Origin: Rhizobium sp. NZLR1
Lineage (GTDB): Bacteria; Pseudomonadota; Alphaproteobacteria; Rhizobiales; Rhizobiaceae
DNA length: 64,000 nt
NCBI RefSeq assembly: GCF_017357385.1
Contig: NZ_CP071632.1
Location: forward strand, 625,501 to 689,500
Direction of reading: 5' to 3'
In this document: positions 53,099 through 61,942 of the stretch, piece by piece
How positions within the stretch are numbered: position 1 is the first letter of the stretch
Layout: each line of letters begins with the position of its first letter
The notes under the pieces: model-generated
Database searches by the model: none
What the model saw: only the letters and a program-made list of their open reading frames with translations
What the model was told of the DNA's origin: nothing
Position numbers and translations under genes: made by a program

Positions 53099-53824
53099 AT
53101 GCAGGAATTGAACGGGAAGATCGCGGCGGTCACGGGCGCAGCGTCCGGCATAGGATTGGCCTCGACGGAGGCGATGCTCGCCGCAGGCGCGACGGTCGTG
53201 TTGGTGGACCGGGATGAGAAGGCCCTTGAGACGGTTTGCAGCCGGCTTGGCGAGCGCGCTATTCCGCTCGTGATCAATCTGCTGAATCCGAACGAGTGTG
53301 CGGGACTGCTCGAGGGTGTCCTGTCGAAGACGGGCAAACTCGATATTCTGCATGCCAATGCAGGGACCTATATCGGCGGAGACCTGACCGAAACTGACCT
53401 CGACACCATAGATCGGATGCTCAATCTCAATGTGAATGTCGTCATCAAGAACGTTCACAATGTCATTCCTCACATGATCGAACGGGGCACTGGCGACATT
53501 GTCATCACCAGCTCCGTCGCTGGACATTCGGCTATCCCATGGGAACCGGTATATTCGTCATCGAAGTGGGCGATGACCTGCTTCGTCCAGACGATGCGAC
53601 GCCAGCTTCTGAAAAATGGCATTCGCGTGGGGTCGGTGTCTCCCGGGCCGGTGATCAGCGCTTTGCTCGCGGATTGGCCGGAGGAAAATCTTCGCAAGGC
53701 CAAGGAGGCCGGAGCTTTGATCGAACCCAAGGAGGTCGCCGACGCGATCATCTTCATGCTGACCCGGCCGCGCAACGTCACCATCCGCGATATCGTGGTA
53801 CTTCCAAGCGCATTCGACATCTGA
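53099..53824 (+). CDS. short-chain dehydrogenase, ribitol dehydrogenase-like
   Basis: This 241-residue SDR has VTGAASGIGLAS, HANAGTYIGGDL, and the catalytic SSVAGHSAIP ... YSSSK. HANAG in place of NNAG, the RMLNLNVNVVIKNVHNV segment and overall length recall ribitol 2-dehydrogenase. The ATG has AGGAGGAG upstream. It follows the PF08013 gene by 29 bases in one operon. It likely oxidises a polyol to a ketose with NAD. Confidence 0.85.
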   Translation: MQELNGKIAAVTGAASGIGLASTEAMLAAGATVVLVDRDEKALETVCSRLGERAIPLVINLLNPNECAGLLEGVLSKTGKLDILHANAGTYIGGDLTETDLDTIDRMLNLNVNVVIKNVHNVIPHMIERGTGDIVITSSVAGHSAIPWEPVYSSSKWAMTCFVQTMRRQLLKNGIRVGSVSPGPVISALLADWPEENLRKAKEAGALIEPKEVADAIIFMLTRPRNVTIRDIVVLPSAFDI

Positions 53825-53835
53825 AGGAGCCTGAT

Positions 53836-54609
53836 ATGAGCTACCAGGAGAAATTTCGCCTCGACGGTGAACGTGCGGTGGTCACGGGGGGAGGGCGTGC
53901 GATCGGGCTGTGCTGCACCGAGGCGCTGGCGGAGGCAGGCGCCGCTGTCGTCGTCATCGAACGCAGCGAGGCCGACGCCCAGCAAGCGCTTGCGTTGCGC
54001 GATAAGGGGTACGATATCGAAGTCCGGGTGGGCGACGTCACCGACGCCGGCCGAATGGATGTAATCGCCAATGAGCTTGCCGGCGGAGCCCGGCCGGCGA
54101 CGATCCTCGTCAACAATGCCGGGATCGGTCAGAACGGCATCGCGGCGGAGGATCTCACCGATGCCGATTGGCTGCGCATGATGGACGTCAATCTGAACGG
54201 CGTCTTCTGGTGCTCGCGCGCCTTCGGTCGTCACATGATCTCGATGAAGCGGGGCGCCATCGTCAACCTCGGCTCGATGTCGGGGCACATCTGCAACCGG
54301 CCGCAGCCGCAGACGGCCTACAACGTCTCCAAGGCGGCAGTCCATCACCTCACGCGCTCGTTGGCCGCCGAATGGGCGCAGCATGGCATCAGGGTAAACG
54401 CCGTCGCGCCCACCTACATCGAGACACCGATGGTGGTGGCCGTCGAAGCCAATCGCGAGCGGATTCCAATCTGGCTCGCCGACACGCCGATGGGCAGGAT
54501 GGGAACGCCGGAGGAGGTCGCAAGCGCGGTCCTCTTCCTCGCCTCAGGCGCTGCCAGCCTGATGACCGGCGCCATCGTCAACGTCGATGCTGGGTTCACC
54601 TGCTGGTAG
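53836..54609 (+). CDS. short-chain dehydrogenase, hexitol/pentitol type
   Basis: This 257-residue SDR begins MSYQEKFRLDGERAVVTGGG. NNAGIGQNGIAAEDL, the triad SMSGHICNRP ... YNVSK, and TYIETPMVV are classical. Related proteins act as galactitol, arabinitol or threitol dehydrogenases. GGAG lies 8 bases upstream and the gap to the previous SDR is 11 bases. Two SDRs in one operon suggest oxidation of more than one polyol stereoisomer. Confidence 0.86.
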   Translation: MSYQEKFRLDGERAVVTGGGRAIGLCCTEALAEAGAAVVVIERSEADAQQALALRDKGYDIEVRVGDVTDAGRMDVIANELAGGARPATILVNNAGIGQNGIAAEDLTDADWLRMMDVNLNGVFWCSRAFGRHMISMKRGAIVNLGSMSGHICNRPQPQTAYNVSKAAVHHLTRSLAAEWAQHGIRVNAVAPTYIETPMVVAVEANRERIPIWLADTPMGRMGTPEEVASAVLFLASGAASLMTGAIVNVDAGFTCW

Positions 54610-54681
54610 CGCTTTCGGGACGAGGCGCGAGCAGCGCCTCGTCCGAATTGGAAAACTGCCTGGCGCGATAATCAGCGGGTA

Positions 54682-54749
54682 TGGAAACGTTACCACATCT
54701 TGTTGACTCGCATTCCTGCCCGATTTATTTGAATGTGGAAACGTTGCCA
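54682..54749. promoter_or_regulatory. two LacI-type operators flanking a promoter
   Basis: TGGAAACGTTACCA (54682-54695) and TGGAAACGTTGCCA (54736-54749) are near-identical palindromes with the central CG usual for LacI-family sites, centres 54 bp apart. A TTGACT (54703-54708) and a weak TTTATT -10 lie between them. The downstream site overlaps the leader of the aldolase gene. The convergent LacI gene at 60492 is the likely regulator. Confidence 0.75.
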
Positions 54750-54766
54750 TATCAGGGAGGAGCTTG

Positions 54767-55591
54767 ATGAAGTCCGCACGGTTGAACCGACTTTTCGGCG
54801 TGTCCGGAAATTGTTTTGACGTCGCTATCGATCACGGCATGTTCAATGAACGAACATTCCTTGCCGGCATCGAGAATATGAAGACAGCCATCGAGGTGAT
54901 CGCGCAGGCGGCGCCGGATGCCATTCAGCTTCCGCCGGGGACCGCACCCATTCTGCAGGCCATTCCCGGCAAGCATCGCCCGGCGCTGGTGCTGCGCACC
55001 GACATCGCAAATATCTATGGCAATCCCCTGCCATCTCAATTGTTTTCCGAAATGATCGACAGGCCGGTGGAACAGGGCGTTGCCTTGGATGCTGCCTGTG
55101 TCGTCGTCAATCTTTTGATGCTGCCGGACCAGCCGGAAGTCTATCGTGCCTGTGTGCGCAATGTGAACAGCTTGAAGCGCCAATGTGAGATCTACGGCAT
55201 GCCGCTGATGGTCGAGCCGCTCGTCATGCAGGACAATTCCAAGGGCGCCTATATGGTCGATGGTGCGATCGACAAGATCCTGCCGCTTGTGCGCCAGGCG
55301 GCCGAACTCGGCGCTGATATCATCAAGGCCGACCCATGCGACAATGTCGAGGAATATCACCGTGTGGTCGAGATCGCCCAGGGCCTGCCGGTGCTGGTGC
55401 GCGGCGGCGGCCGCGTTACGGATCAGGAAATCCTGACCCGCACCAAGCAGTTGATGGAGCAGGGCGCCCGTGGCATCGTCTATGGCCGCAACGTCATTCA
55501 ACACAAGAATCCCGGCGGCATGACGCAGGCCTTGATGGCGATCGTCCATGACAAGGCTTCCTTCGAGCAAGCCTCGCTGCATCTTGGCTGA
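54767..55591 (+). CDS. class I aldolase, DhnA/LsrF type
   Basis: This 274-residue TIM-barrel aldolase of the DeoC/LacD superfamily has the N-terminal AIDHGMF motif, the Schiff-base Lys region DIIKADPCDN and the phosphate loop VRGGGR and GIVYGRNVIQ. It could cleave a ketose phosphate produced by the kinase of this operon. The ATG follows GGAGGAGCTTG. It is first of a six-gene operon controlled from the LacI-type sites. Confidence 0.82.
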   Translation: MKSARLNRLFGVSGNCFDVAIDHGMFNERTFLAGIENMKTAIEVIAQAAPDAIQLPPGTAPILQAIPGKHRPALVLRTDIANIYGNPLPSQLFSEMIDRPVEQGVALDAACVVVNLLMLPDQPEVYRACVRNVNSLKRQCEIYGMPLMVEPLVMQDNSKGAYMVDGAIDKILPLVRQAAELGADIIKADPCDNVEEYHRVVEIAQGLPVLVRGGGRVTDQEILTRTKQLMEQGARGIVYGRNVIQHKNPGGMTQALMAIVHDKASFEQASLHLG

Positions 55592-55611
55592 CGCGTCTGG
55601 GAGGACATGTC

Positions 55612-56766
55612 ATGACGAAAATATTCCGCTTCGGCGTCATCGGCTGCGGTCTGATGGGGCGCGAGTTCGCGAGTGCCGCGGCGCGCTGGCTGCATCTGGC
55701 CGATGTGAAGGCGCGACCGGAAATTGTCGCCGTCTGCGATACCAATGCGACGCTGCTCGACTGGTTCAGGGATCATGTGCCGACCGTTCGCCAGGTCACC
55801 GCCGACTATAAGGAGCTTCTGGCCAATCCCGAGGTCGATGCAGTCTATTGTGCTCTGCCGCATGTGCTGCACCAGCAATTCTATGTCGACGTGCTGAAGG
55901 CCGGAAAGCATCTTCTCGGCGAAAAGCCCTTCGGCATGGACGCGGCTCAGAACCGGGAGATCATGGCGGTTCTCGCCGAGCACCCCGAACTCCTGGTCCG
56001 CTGTTCGTCGGAAATGCCGTTCTTTCCCGGCGCACAGAAGGTCATCGCCCTCGCAAAGAGCGGCGAGATGGGGGACATAATCGAAGTCGAGGCAGGTTTC
56101 CTGCACTCTTCGGATATCGACCGGCAAAAGCCGATCAACTGGAAGCGCATGGCCGAGATCAACGGCGACTATGGTTGCATGGGTGATCTCGGCATGCATG
56201 TGCTGCACGTGCCGCTGCGTCTCGGCTGGCGACCGACGACCCTGCATGCGCAATTGGTCAAAAAGGTCACCGAACGTCCGGACGGCAAGGGCGGCATGCT
56301 GCCCTGCACCACCTGGGACAATGCGACGATCAGCAGCCGCGTGAGCGCCGGGAATCAGGATTTCCCGATGGTGCTGAAAACCTGGCGCATCGCGCCCGGC
56401 GAATCCAACACCTGGTACATCCGCGTTCTCGGCATGAAGAAAAGCGCATTCTTCAGCACCAAGTCGCCGCGTCAGTGGCAGTGGATGGATTACAACGGCG
56501 GCGCGCAGGCTTGGAGCACCGAGGATCTCGGATACGGCTCGCTGTTTCCAGCCATAACCGGCAAGATCTTCGAATTCGGTTTTGCCGACGCCATCCAGCA
56601 GATGTGGGCGGCCTTCCTCGACGAGCTTGCCGGAGGCAATGCGAACGGGTTCGGCTGTGCGACGCCGGCGGAGGCGCAGGCGCATCATGCGGTCCTGACG
56701 GCAGCTCTGAAATCCGGCCGTGAGGACGTCGTCGTGCCGGTCGAGTATGAGGGGGCGTCCCTCTGA
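55612..56766 (+). CDS. Gfo/Idh/MocA-family oxidoreductase
   Basis: This 384-residue NAD(P)-dependent oxidoreductase has a Rossmann motif FGVIGCGLMGREFA, the AVYCALPHVLH strand and the GEKPFGMD motif carrying the conserved Lys. The C-terminal domain has MGDLGMHVLHVPLRL with the catalytic Asp-His arrangement. Such enzymes oxidise inositols, sugars or sugar acids. Its end overlaps the next start by one base. Confidence 0.88.
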   Translation: MTKIFRFGVIGCGLMGREFASAAARWLHLADVKARPEIVAVCDTNATLLDWFRDHVPTVRQVTADYKELLANPEVDAVYCALPHVLHQQFYVDVLKAGKHLLGEKPFGMDAAQNREIMAVLAEHPELLVRCSSEMPFFPGAQKVIALAKSGEMGDIIEVEAGFLHSSDIDRQKPINWKRMAEINGDYGCMGDLGMHVLHVPLRLGWRPTTLHAQLVKKVTERPDGKGGMLPCTTWDNATISSRVSAGNQDFPMVLKTWRIAPGESNTWYIRVLGMKKSAFFSTKSPRQWQWMDYNGGAQAWSTEDLGYGSLFPAITGKIFEFGFADAIQQMWAAFLDELAGGNANGFGCATPAEAQAHHAVLTAALKSGREDVVVPVEYEGASL

Positions 56767-57437
56767 TGCAGCGCTCCGAGATCAATGCCGCGTTGCAGCG
56801 AGCAATCGCGACCCTTAAACGTTGGCACTGGTCCTTGCCGGCATGGGGCTATTGGACAGCGGCGGATTTTGCCCTTCATCCCGAGGCATCGGCCTATTTG
56901 CGCGCCCATCAACTCGGGTGGGATGTCACCGATTTCGGCTCGAACCGATTTGCCGAATGCGGCCTCGTGCTGTTTTGCCTGCGCAATGGCATCGTTGATG
57001 TCGAGGGTGAACGGACCTATGCCGAAAAGCTGCTCTTCGTCGAGGAAGGGCAGCTCACGCCGACACACCGTCATGCAGCCAAGATGGAAGACATCATCAA
57101 TCGCGCCGGCGGCGATCTCGTCATCGAATTCGCCGCCACCGATACCGATGGCCATCTGCTGAAGGATGATGTGACGGTTCCGGTCGACGGGCTGCCGCGC
57201 CGGCTCGCTGCATGGGAGCCGCTGGTTCTTCGACCTGGCCAGAGCGTGACCATCCGCACCGGGCTTTACCACCGCTTTTACGGCAGGAAAGGCGGCGGAC
57301 CTGTCCTTGTCGGCGAGGTCAGCCAGGTCAACGACGACAACAGCGATAATTTCTTTTTGGAGCCGATCGGGCGCTTTGCCGCGATCGAGGAAGACGAGCC
57401 GCCGCTCAGGCCCTTGTGGAACGAAGGGGTCTGCTGA
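56766..57437 (+). CDS. D-lyxose isomerase-like cupin
   Basis: This 223-residue cupin matches D-lyxose/D-mannose isomerase (YdaE type): KLLFVEEGQLTPTHRHAAKM holds the His-x-His ligands, EDIINRAGGDLVIE the Glu, and RTGLYHRFYG the distal His. The enzyme interconverts D-lyxose and D-xylulose (or D-mannose and D-fructose). Start and stop overlap with neighbours on both sides (ATGA-type), so it is tightly coupled in the operon. Confidence 0.85.
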   Translation: MQRSEINAALQRAIATLKRWHWSLPAWGYWTAADFALHPEASAYLRAHQLGWDVTDFGSNRFAECGLVLFCLRNGIVDVEGERTYAEKLLFVEEGQLTPTHRHAAKMEDIINRAGGDLVIEFAATDTDGHLLKDDVTVPVDGLPRRLAAWEPLVLRPGQSVTIRTGLYHRFYGRKGGGPVLVGEVSQVNDDNSDNFFLEPIGRFAAIEEDEPPLRPLWNEGVC

Positions 57438-58489
57438 TGCGAACCGGGGAGGAGGTTCACCAGCGCGACAGTCGCAAGCAGGGCGGCATCGTTTGCGCCG
57501 GAAATTTCATTGTCGATCGCGTCCACACCCTGTCCTATTGGCCAGAACAGGGCAATCTTGCGCATATCCTGCACCAGGATCTGGGCGTTGGGGGCGGGGC
57601 TGCCAATGTCGTCACCGATCTTGCCTCGCTTGGATTTCCCGGAAGACTGGCGGCGGCGGGATGCATCGGCGCCGATCCGGACGGAGAGATCGTCAAATCC
57701 AGGCTTGCAGTGGCCGGCGTCGATGTCGATGGTCTCACAGCGCTTGCCGACCGGGTGACGGCGCATACGCATGTGATGAATGTGCCCGGTCAGAACCGGA
57801 CCTTCTTTTATCATGGCGGCGCCAACGATGCCGTCACGGACAAGCGCATCTCACCCGCGACCTTCGCCGAAGCCGGCTATCGGCTGTTCTACCTCGGTTA
57901 TCTCATGCTGTTGCCGGGTCTCGACCGAATAGGGGCCGACGGTCTTTCGGGCGCCTCGCGCCTGCTCGAAGCCGCACGCCGCGCTGGGCTTACGACTTGC
58001 GTCGATTTCGTCTCGAGTGAAGACCCGGAATTTGCAGCCAAGGTCGGCGTCGCTCTGCCCTTCTGCGACTTCCTGATCATCAACGAGATGGAGGCGGGTC
58101 GGGCAACCGGCACTATCGTTCGCGATGCGAACGGAGATTTGATCGAGGCGGGGCTTTTGAAGGCGGGCGAGCGCCTGCTTGCCGCGGGCGTCACGAAGGG
58201 AGCGATCATCCACGCGCCGGAAATCTGTCTCTGGTTCGCGCCCGGCGCCTCCCCGATCATGACGCGTTCACGACCCGTCGATCCCAATGACATCGTCAGT
58301 ACTGTCGGCGCGGGAGACGCCTTCTGTGCCGCCGTGCTCTACGGCCTGCATGAGAACTGGCCTGTCGAGCATATCTGCGCCGTCGCCCATGCTGCTGCTG
58401 CGCGTTGCCTGACGGGTGCGACGGCCACCGACGGTATCCCCGACATGTCTGTTCTGCTGCGGGAGGCGAAGGAGCCTAACCCGGCCTAG
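57437..58489 (+). CDS. PfkB-family sugar kinase
   Basis: This 350-residue PF00294 kinase has the N-terminal GGIVCAGNFIVDRVHTL, the GVGGGAANVVTDLASLG motif and the C-terminal STVGAGDAFCAAVL with the catalytic Asp. The ATG at 57437 overlaps the isomerase stop by one base. It probably phosphorylates the ketose made by the isomerase or dehydrogenases of the operon. The exact sugar is unknown. Confidence 0.86.
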   Translation: MRTGEEVHQRDSRKQGGIVCAGNFIVDRVHTLSYWPEQGNLAHILHQDLGVGGGAANVVTDLASLGFPGRLAAAGCIGADPDGEIVKSRLAVAGVDVDGLTALADRVTAHTHVMNVPGQNRTFFYHGGANDAVTDKRISPATFAEAGYRLFYLGYLMLLPGLDRIGADGLSGASRLLEAARRAGLTTCVDFVSSEDPEFAAKVGVALPFCDFLIINEMEAGRATGTIVRDANGDLIEAGLLKAGERLLAAGVTKGAIIHAPEICLWFAPGASPIMTRSRPVDPNDIVSTVGAGDAFCAAVLYGLHENWPVEHICAVAHAAAARCLTGATATDGIPDMSVLLREAKEPNPA

Positions 58490-58555
58490 CCGATAGGCGT
58501 CGCCCCGGCAGAGGGCGGCTCCGACGAGCGTCCAGTCAAAAAGGGAGGAGCAAAC

Positions 58556-58630
58556 ATGAAGCGATGCATAATGGCCGCCGTGCATGGCGACTTTGCCGGT
58601 TTAGCGACGATCGGGGAGGCAGCGCGATGA
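58556..58630 (+). CDS. 24-codon open frame with strong ribosome site (leader or deletion relic)
   Basis: ATG 58556 follows AAAAAGGGAGGAGCAAAC, an excellent ribosome site. The frame runs 24 codons (MKRCIMAAVHGDFAG...) and its TGA overlaps the next start (ATGA at 58627). It may be a coupled leader peptide. Alternatively it may be the fused ends of a gene lost by deletion, such as a binding-protein gene, which would explain why this operon lacks a transporter. Confidence 0.4.
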   Translation: MKRCIMAAVHGDFAGLATIGEAAR

Positions 58631-59415
58631 CATATACAGAAAACGCGCGGCTCTCCGGCAAGGTGGCATTGGTCACCGGAGGCGCCAGCGGTATTGGCAA
58701 AGCGGTATGCGAACGCTTCGCCGCTGACGGCGCCAAGGTTGTCGTCGCGGATCTCGACGGTGGACGCTGCGCGCGGGTGGCCGAGACGATCGGCGCTGAT
58801 GCCTGGGGTTTAGCACTTGATGTGACCAGCCAGGACAGCATCGAAGAAGCCCTGCGCTTTTCCATCGCCGCCGCCGGCAAGATCGACATCCTGGTCAACG
58901 CCGCAGGCATTTACGACGTCGAGTCTATTCTGGAAATAACCCGGGAGCGAACCGCGAAGGTGTTTCAGGTCAATATCGAAGGCCTGATTTTCATGACACA
59001 GGCCGTTGCCCGGCACATGGTGGAGAGAGGAGAAGGTGGGCGCATCATCAACTTCTCGTCTCAGGCTGGACGTCGGGGCGAAGGACCGGCGGTGGCTTAC
59101 TGCGCTTCCAAGGCGGCCGTCATCAGCATCACGCAAAGCTGCGCTCTGGAGCTGATCCGTTACGGGATCAACGTCAACGCCATCGCTCCCGGCGTCGTCG
59201 ATACGCCGATGTGGGACGTCGTCGATGCAAAACTCGGCAGCCGGGAAGGTTTGAAACCCGGCGAGGTGAAGGCTCGCGTGGCCGCCGCCGTCCCCGCCGG
59301 ACGATTTGGCGCCGCTGCGGAACAGGCTGCCATGGCAGCCTTCCTGGCCGGGCCTGATGCAGCATATATCGTGGCGCAATGCTACAATGTCGATGGCGGC
59401 AACGTCATGAGCTGA
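58627..59415 (+). CDS. sorbitol dehydrogenase-like short-chain dehydrogenase (SmoS/PolS type)
   Basis: This 262-residue SDR closely resembles the Rhodobacter sorbitol (L-iditol 2-) dehydrogenase: GGASGIGKAV, VNAAGIYDVESILEITRE, the triad SSQAGRRGEG ... YCASK, GVVDTPMWDVVDAKL and the ending YIVAQCYNVDGGNVMS. It oxidises hexitols to ketohexoses with NAD. The ATG follows GGGAGG at 7 bases. Confidence 0.88.
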   Translation: MTYTENARLSGKVALVTGGASGIGKAVCERFAADGAKVVVADLDGGRCARVAETIGADAWGLALDVTSQDSIEEALRFSIAAAGKIDILVNAAGIYDVESILEITRERTAKVFQVNIEGLIFMTQAVARHMVERGEGGRIINFSSQAGRRGEGPAVAYCASKAAVISITQSCALELIRYGINVNAIAPGVVDTPMWDVVDAKLGSREGLKPGEVKARVAAAVPAGRFGAAAEQAAMAAFLAGPDAAYIVAQCYNVDGGNVMS

Positions 59416-59484
59416 GCGCTTGAGCCGTGCCGGGGATGGCTTGGTCACTGCGAAGCAATCGAAGTTGAGGTCTGGAGGAGTGGA

Positions 59485-60495
59485 ATGAGGGCTGTACGCT
59501 TGGAGTCGATCGGGTCTTTGACCATGCGCAGCGTTGACAAACCGGTTGCCGGACCTGGCGAGCTGCTGGTCCGGGTCGCGGCGGCAGGCATATGCGGTTC
59601 CGACCGACACATGTACAAGGGCGAATACCCGACTTCTATCCCCGTCACCATGGGCCACGAATTTTGCGGCATAGTCGAAGAGATTGGCAATGAAGTCGCC
59701 CGGTTTACTGGCGGCGAGTTGGTGACGGTCGACCCGAATATCGCCTGCGGCACCTGTCCGGCTTGTGCGCAAGCGCGGCCGAACCTGTGCGAGAGCTTGA
59801 CCGCCATCGGCGTGACACGGGATGGCGGCTTTGCGGAATACGTGGCGGTGCCGCACGCGCAGGCATTCCTGTTGCCGGCCGGCCTCGATCCCGTTCACGG
59901 CGCCTTCTGCGAACCGCTGGCCTGCTGTATCCACGCCATCGACAAGGCAAGGATTCGTCCGGGCGACAGCGTCGCTATCCTCGGCGGGGGCGTGATTGGC
60001 CTCTTGATGGTGCAACTGGCTCGCATGGCTGGGTCAGGCAAGGTCATTTTGATCACGCGCCAACAAACGAGACGCCAAACCGCTCTGCGCCTGGGGGCCA
60101 CCCACGCCTTCGACCCGACCTCTTCGGACACAATCGCTTGTGTTCGGGAGATCACCAAAGTCGGCGCAGACGTGGTCATCGAGTGCGCCGGCGTGAGCGA
60201 AACTCTGCAAAGCGGCCTGAGGATGGCGCGGCGCGGTGGTACCTTTGTGCTTTTCGGGGTGACGCCGACAGGTGTCGAGGTGCCGGTTCTGCCCTTCGAT
60301 CTTCTGATCAATGAAGTCGACATAAGGCCGGCCTACCTCAACCCCTTCACCCATTCGCGCGCCGCGGCACTGGTGGCAAGCGGGGCATTGGAACTGGATG
60401 CATTGGTCACCAAAACCATAGGTCTCGAGGAGGTCGCCGACGTGGTGGGCAACGCGCCATTGCCAGGCGAGATCAAGGTCATCGTCCGGCCCTAA
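59485..60495 (+). CDS. zinc-dependent polyol/alcohol dehydrogenase
   Basis: This 336-residue medium-chain dehydrogenase has catalytic zinc ligands in CGSDRHM and MGHEFCGIV and a structural zinc site CGTCPACAQARPNLC. The Rossmann motif VAILGGGVIGLLMVQLA follows. The family includes sorbitol and altritol/galactitol dehydrogenases (PF00107). GGAGG lies upstream of the ATG. It overlaps the convergent LacI gene by four bases. Confidence 0.88.
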   Translation: MRAVRLESIGSLTMRSVDKPVAGPGELLVRVAAAGICGSDRHMYKGEYPTSIPVTMGHEFCGIVEEIGNEVARFTGGELVTVDPNIACGTCPACAQARPNLCESLTAIGVTRDGGFAEYVAVPHAQAFLLPAGLDPVHGAFCEPLACCIHAIDKARIRPGDSVAILGGGVIGLLMVQLARMAGSGKVILITRQQTRRQTALRLGATHAFDPTSSDTIACVREITKVGADVVIECAGVSETLQSGLRMARRGGTFVLFGVTPTGVEVPVLPFDLLINEVDIRPAYLNPFTHSRAAALVASGALELDALVTKTIGLEEVADVVGNAPLPGEIKVIVRP

Positions 60496-61526
60496 AGCTG
60501 GTTTTTTCCGCTGCGGACGGGGCCGGTGGAATCGCGCGCGATCAGCGTGACCGGCACTTTGACGATCGCCCCCTGTCGAGATCCGCCCCCTGTTTGCTGG
60601 TCCCCGATCAGCGCTTCCAGCAGCCGTGCTGCCTGCTGCCCGACGTTGCGGATCGGCTGCGCGACCGTTGTCAGCCGTGGAAAGACGTAGGCCGCCTCTG
60701 GCAGGTCGTCGAAACCGACGACCGAATAATCGTTCGGAACGGAAAATCCGCGATCCTGGATCGCATGAATTGCGGCAATCGCGGAAACGTCGGTGGTGCC
60801 GATGATCGCGGTGACCTCCGGTCGAGACGCCAGCAATTCTCGCGCCAGCCGGTAGGTCTCGGCAAAGCTGTGCTCTTCCGCCATCGCCACGGCGGCAGGC
60901 GTGATGCCGTCTTTCGCCATTTCCGCCGTGATGCCTTGAAGGCGCAGCTGGATCGGCTGGCTGTGTGCCGGCGCCCCGACGATGGCGATCGCCCGGTGGC
61001 CGTGGCCGATGAGATGGCGCGCCATCAGCCGCCCGCCGTCCTCATGATCGGCCATCACCGCGTCGTCGGCGATGCCCTTCAGCTCGCGGTCAATGGCGAT
61101 GATCGGGATGCGCGCGTCCCGCAGCGCCCCGAAATGCTCGATGCTGCCGAATGCGCTTGCGACGATGACGCCATCGACGCGCTGGGCGAGCAGCATCGAA
61201 ATATAGCGTGCCTCGTGATTGATATTTTCCGCCGTGCTGCAGATCAGCGTCTGATAGCCGTGCTCAAACAATTCCTGTTCGATGGCATGGGCGAGGATGC
61301 CGAAGAACGGCACGTCAATCGACGGCAGCATCAGTCCGATCATCCGGCTTGGTGCACCGCGCAGCATACGGGCACCCTTGCTGGGTGTGTAGTTCAGTGT
61401 TCGGATTGCCGCCTCGACGCGGTCCCTGAGCTCGGGCGAGGCGTAACCGCTGTTGTTGAGCACACGCGAGACCGACGAGACTGACGTTCCTGCGAGTTTA
61501 GCGATATGTCTGATGCTGGTCGTCAC
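60492..61526 (-). CDS. LacI-family transcriptional regulator
   Basis: This 344-residue repressor has the N-terminal HTH TSIRHIAKLAGTSVSSVSRV, followed by the hinge segment (YTPSKGARMLRG) and a periplasmic-binding-like sensor domain (VDGVIVASAFGS, PNDYSVVGFDDLPEA). It sits convergently at the end of the aldolase-dehydrogenase operon and probably binds the two TGGAAACGTTNCCA sites at 54682 and 54736. The inducer is likely a sugar or polyol of that operon. Confidence 0.92.
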   Translation of the reverse strand: MTTSIRHIAKLAGTSVSSVSRVLNNSGYASPELRDRVEAAIRTLNYTPSKGARMLRGAPSRMIGLMLPSIDVPFFGILAHAIEQELFEHGYQTLICSTAENINHEARYISMLLAQRVDGVIVASAFGSIEHFGALRDARIPIIAIDRELKGIADDAVMADHEDGGRLMARHLIGHGHRAIAIVGAPAHSQPIQLRLQGITAEMAKDGITPAAVAMAEEHSFAETYRLARELLASRPEVTAIIGTTDVSAIAAIHAIQDRGFSVPNDYSVVGFDDLPEAAYVFPRLTTVAQPIRNVGQQAARLLEALIGDQQTGGGSRQGAIVKVPVTLIARDSTGPVRSGKNQL

Positions 61527-61703
61527 GTGCTCGCATTTCTCTTTCTCGACAGCGCAAACGTCTTTTCATATGCTGTAGCACTTTGAATGCCGCACAACTT
61601 ATCCTTAAATCGACTCCGATTTAAGGAATTCGTACGCCACAACGAAGCCATTCGAATTTATGGCTATTCGGCATTGATCGACAGCGGCCGGTTTAGCGGA
61701 CAG

Positions 61704-61868
61704 ATGATGAACGACACAGCCATCCTTTTTCACGGGATTGCCCGGACGAAGAAAAGCATGGAGAAGCTCGCCGTCTTCCTGTCCGGAAACGGTTATCGCG
61801 TCGTGAATGTCGTTTCTCCGGGATGGGCGCTTCGTAAGCTGACACAGGATGTGATCGGGAGTAGATGA
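61704..61868 (+). pseudogene. N-terminal fragment of an alpha/beta hydrolase
   Basis: ATG 61704 opens a 54-codon frame whose start (MMNDTAILFHGIARTKKSME) is the oxyanion-hole HG segment of small alpha/beta hydrolases/esterases, but it ends before the nucleophile elbow. No continuation was seen in other frames before the next gene. It is read as a truncated relic. Confidence 0.6.
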
Positions 61869-61942
61869 TTTCCGAATATTCAAACATCCGCCACACCTCA
61901 TCTGCTTAAATCCCCGCTGCACCGCTATCGAAGGGAAATGCC

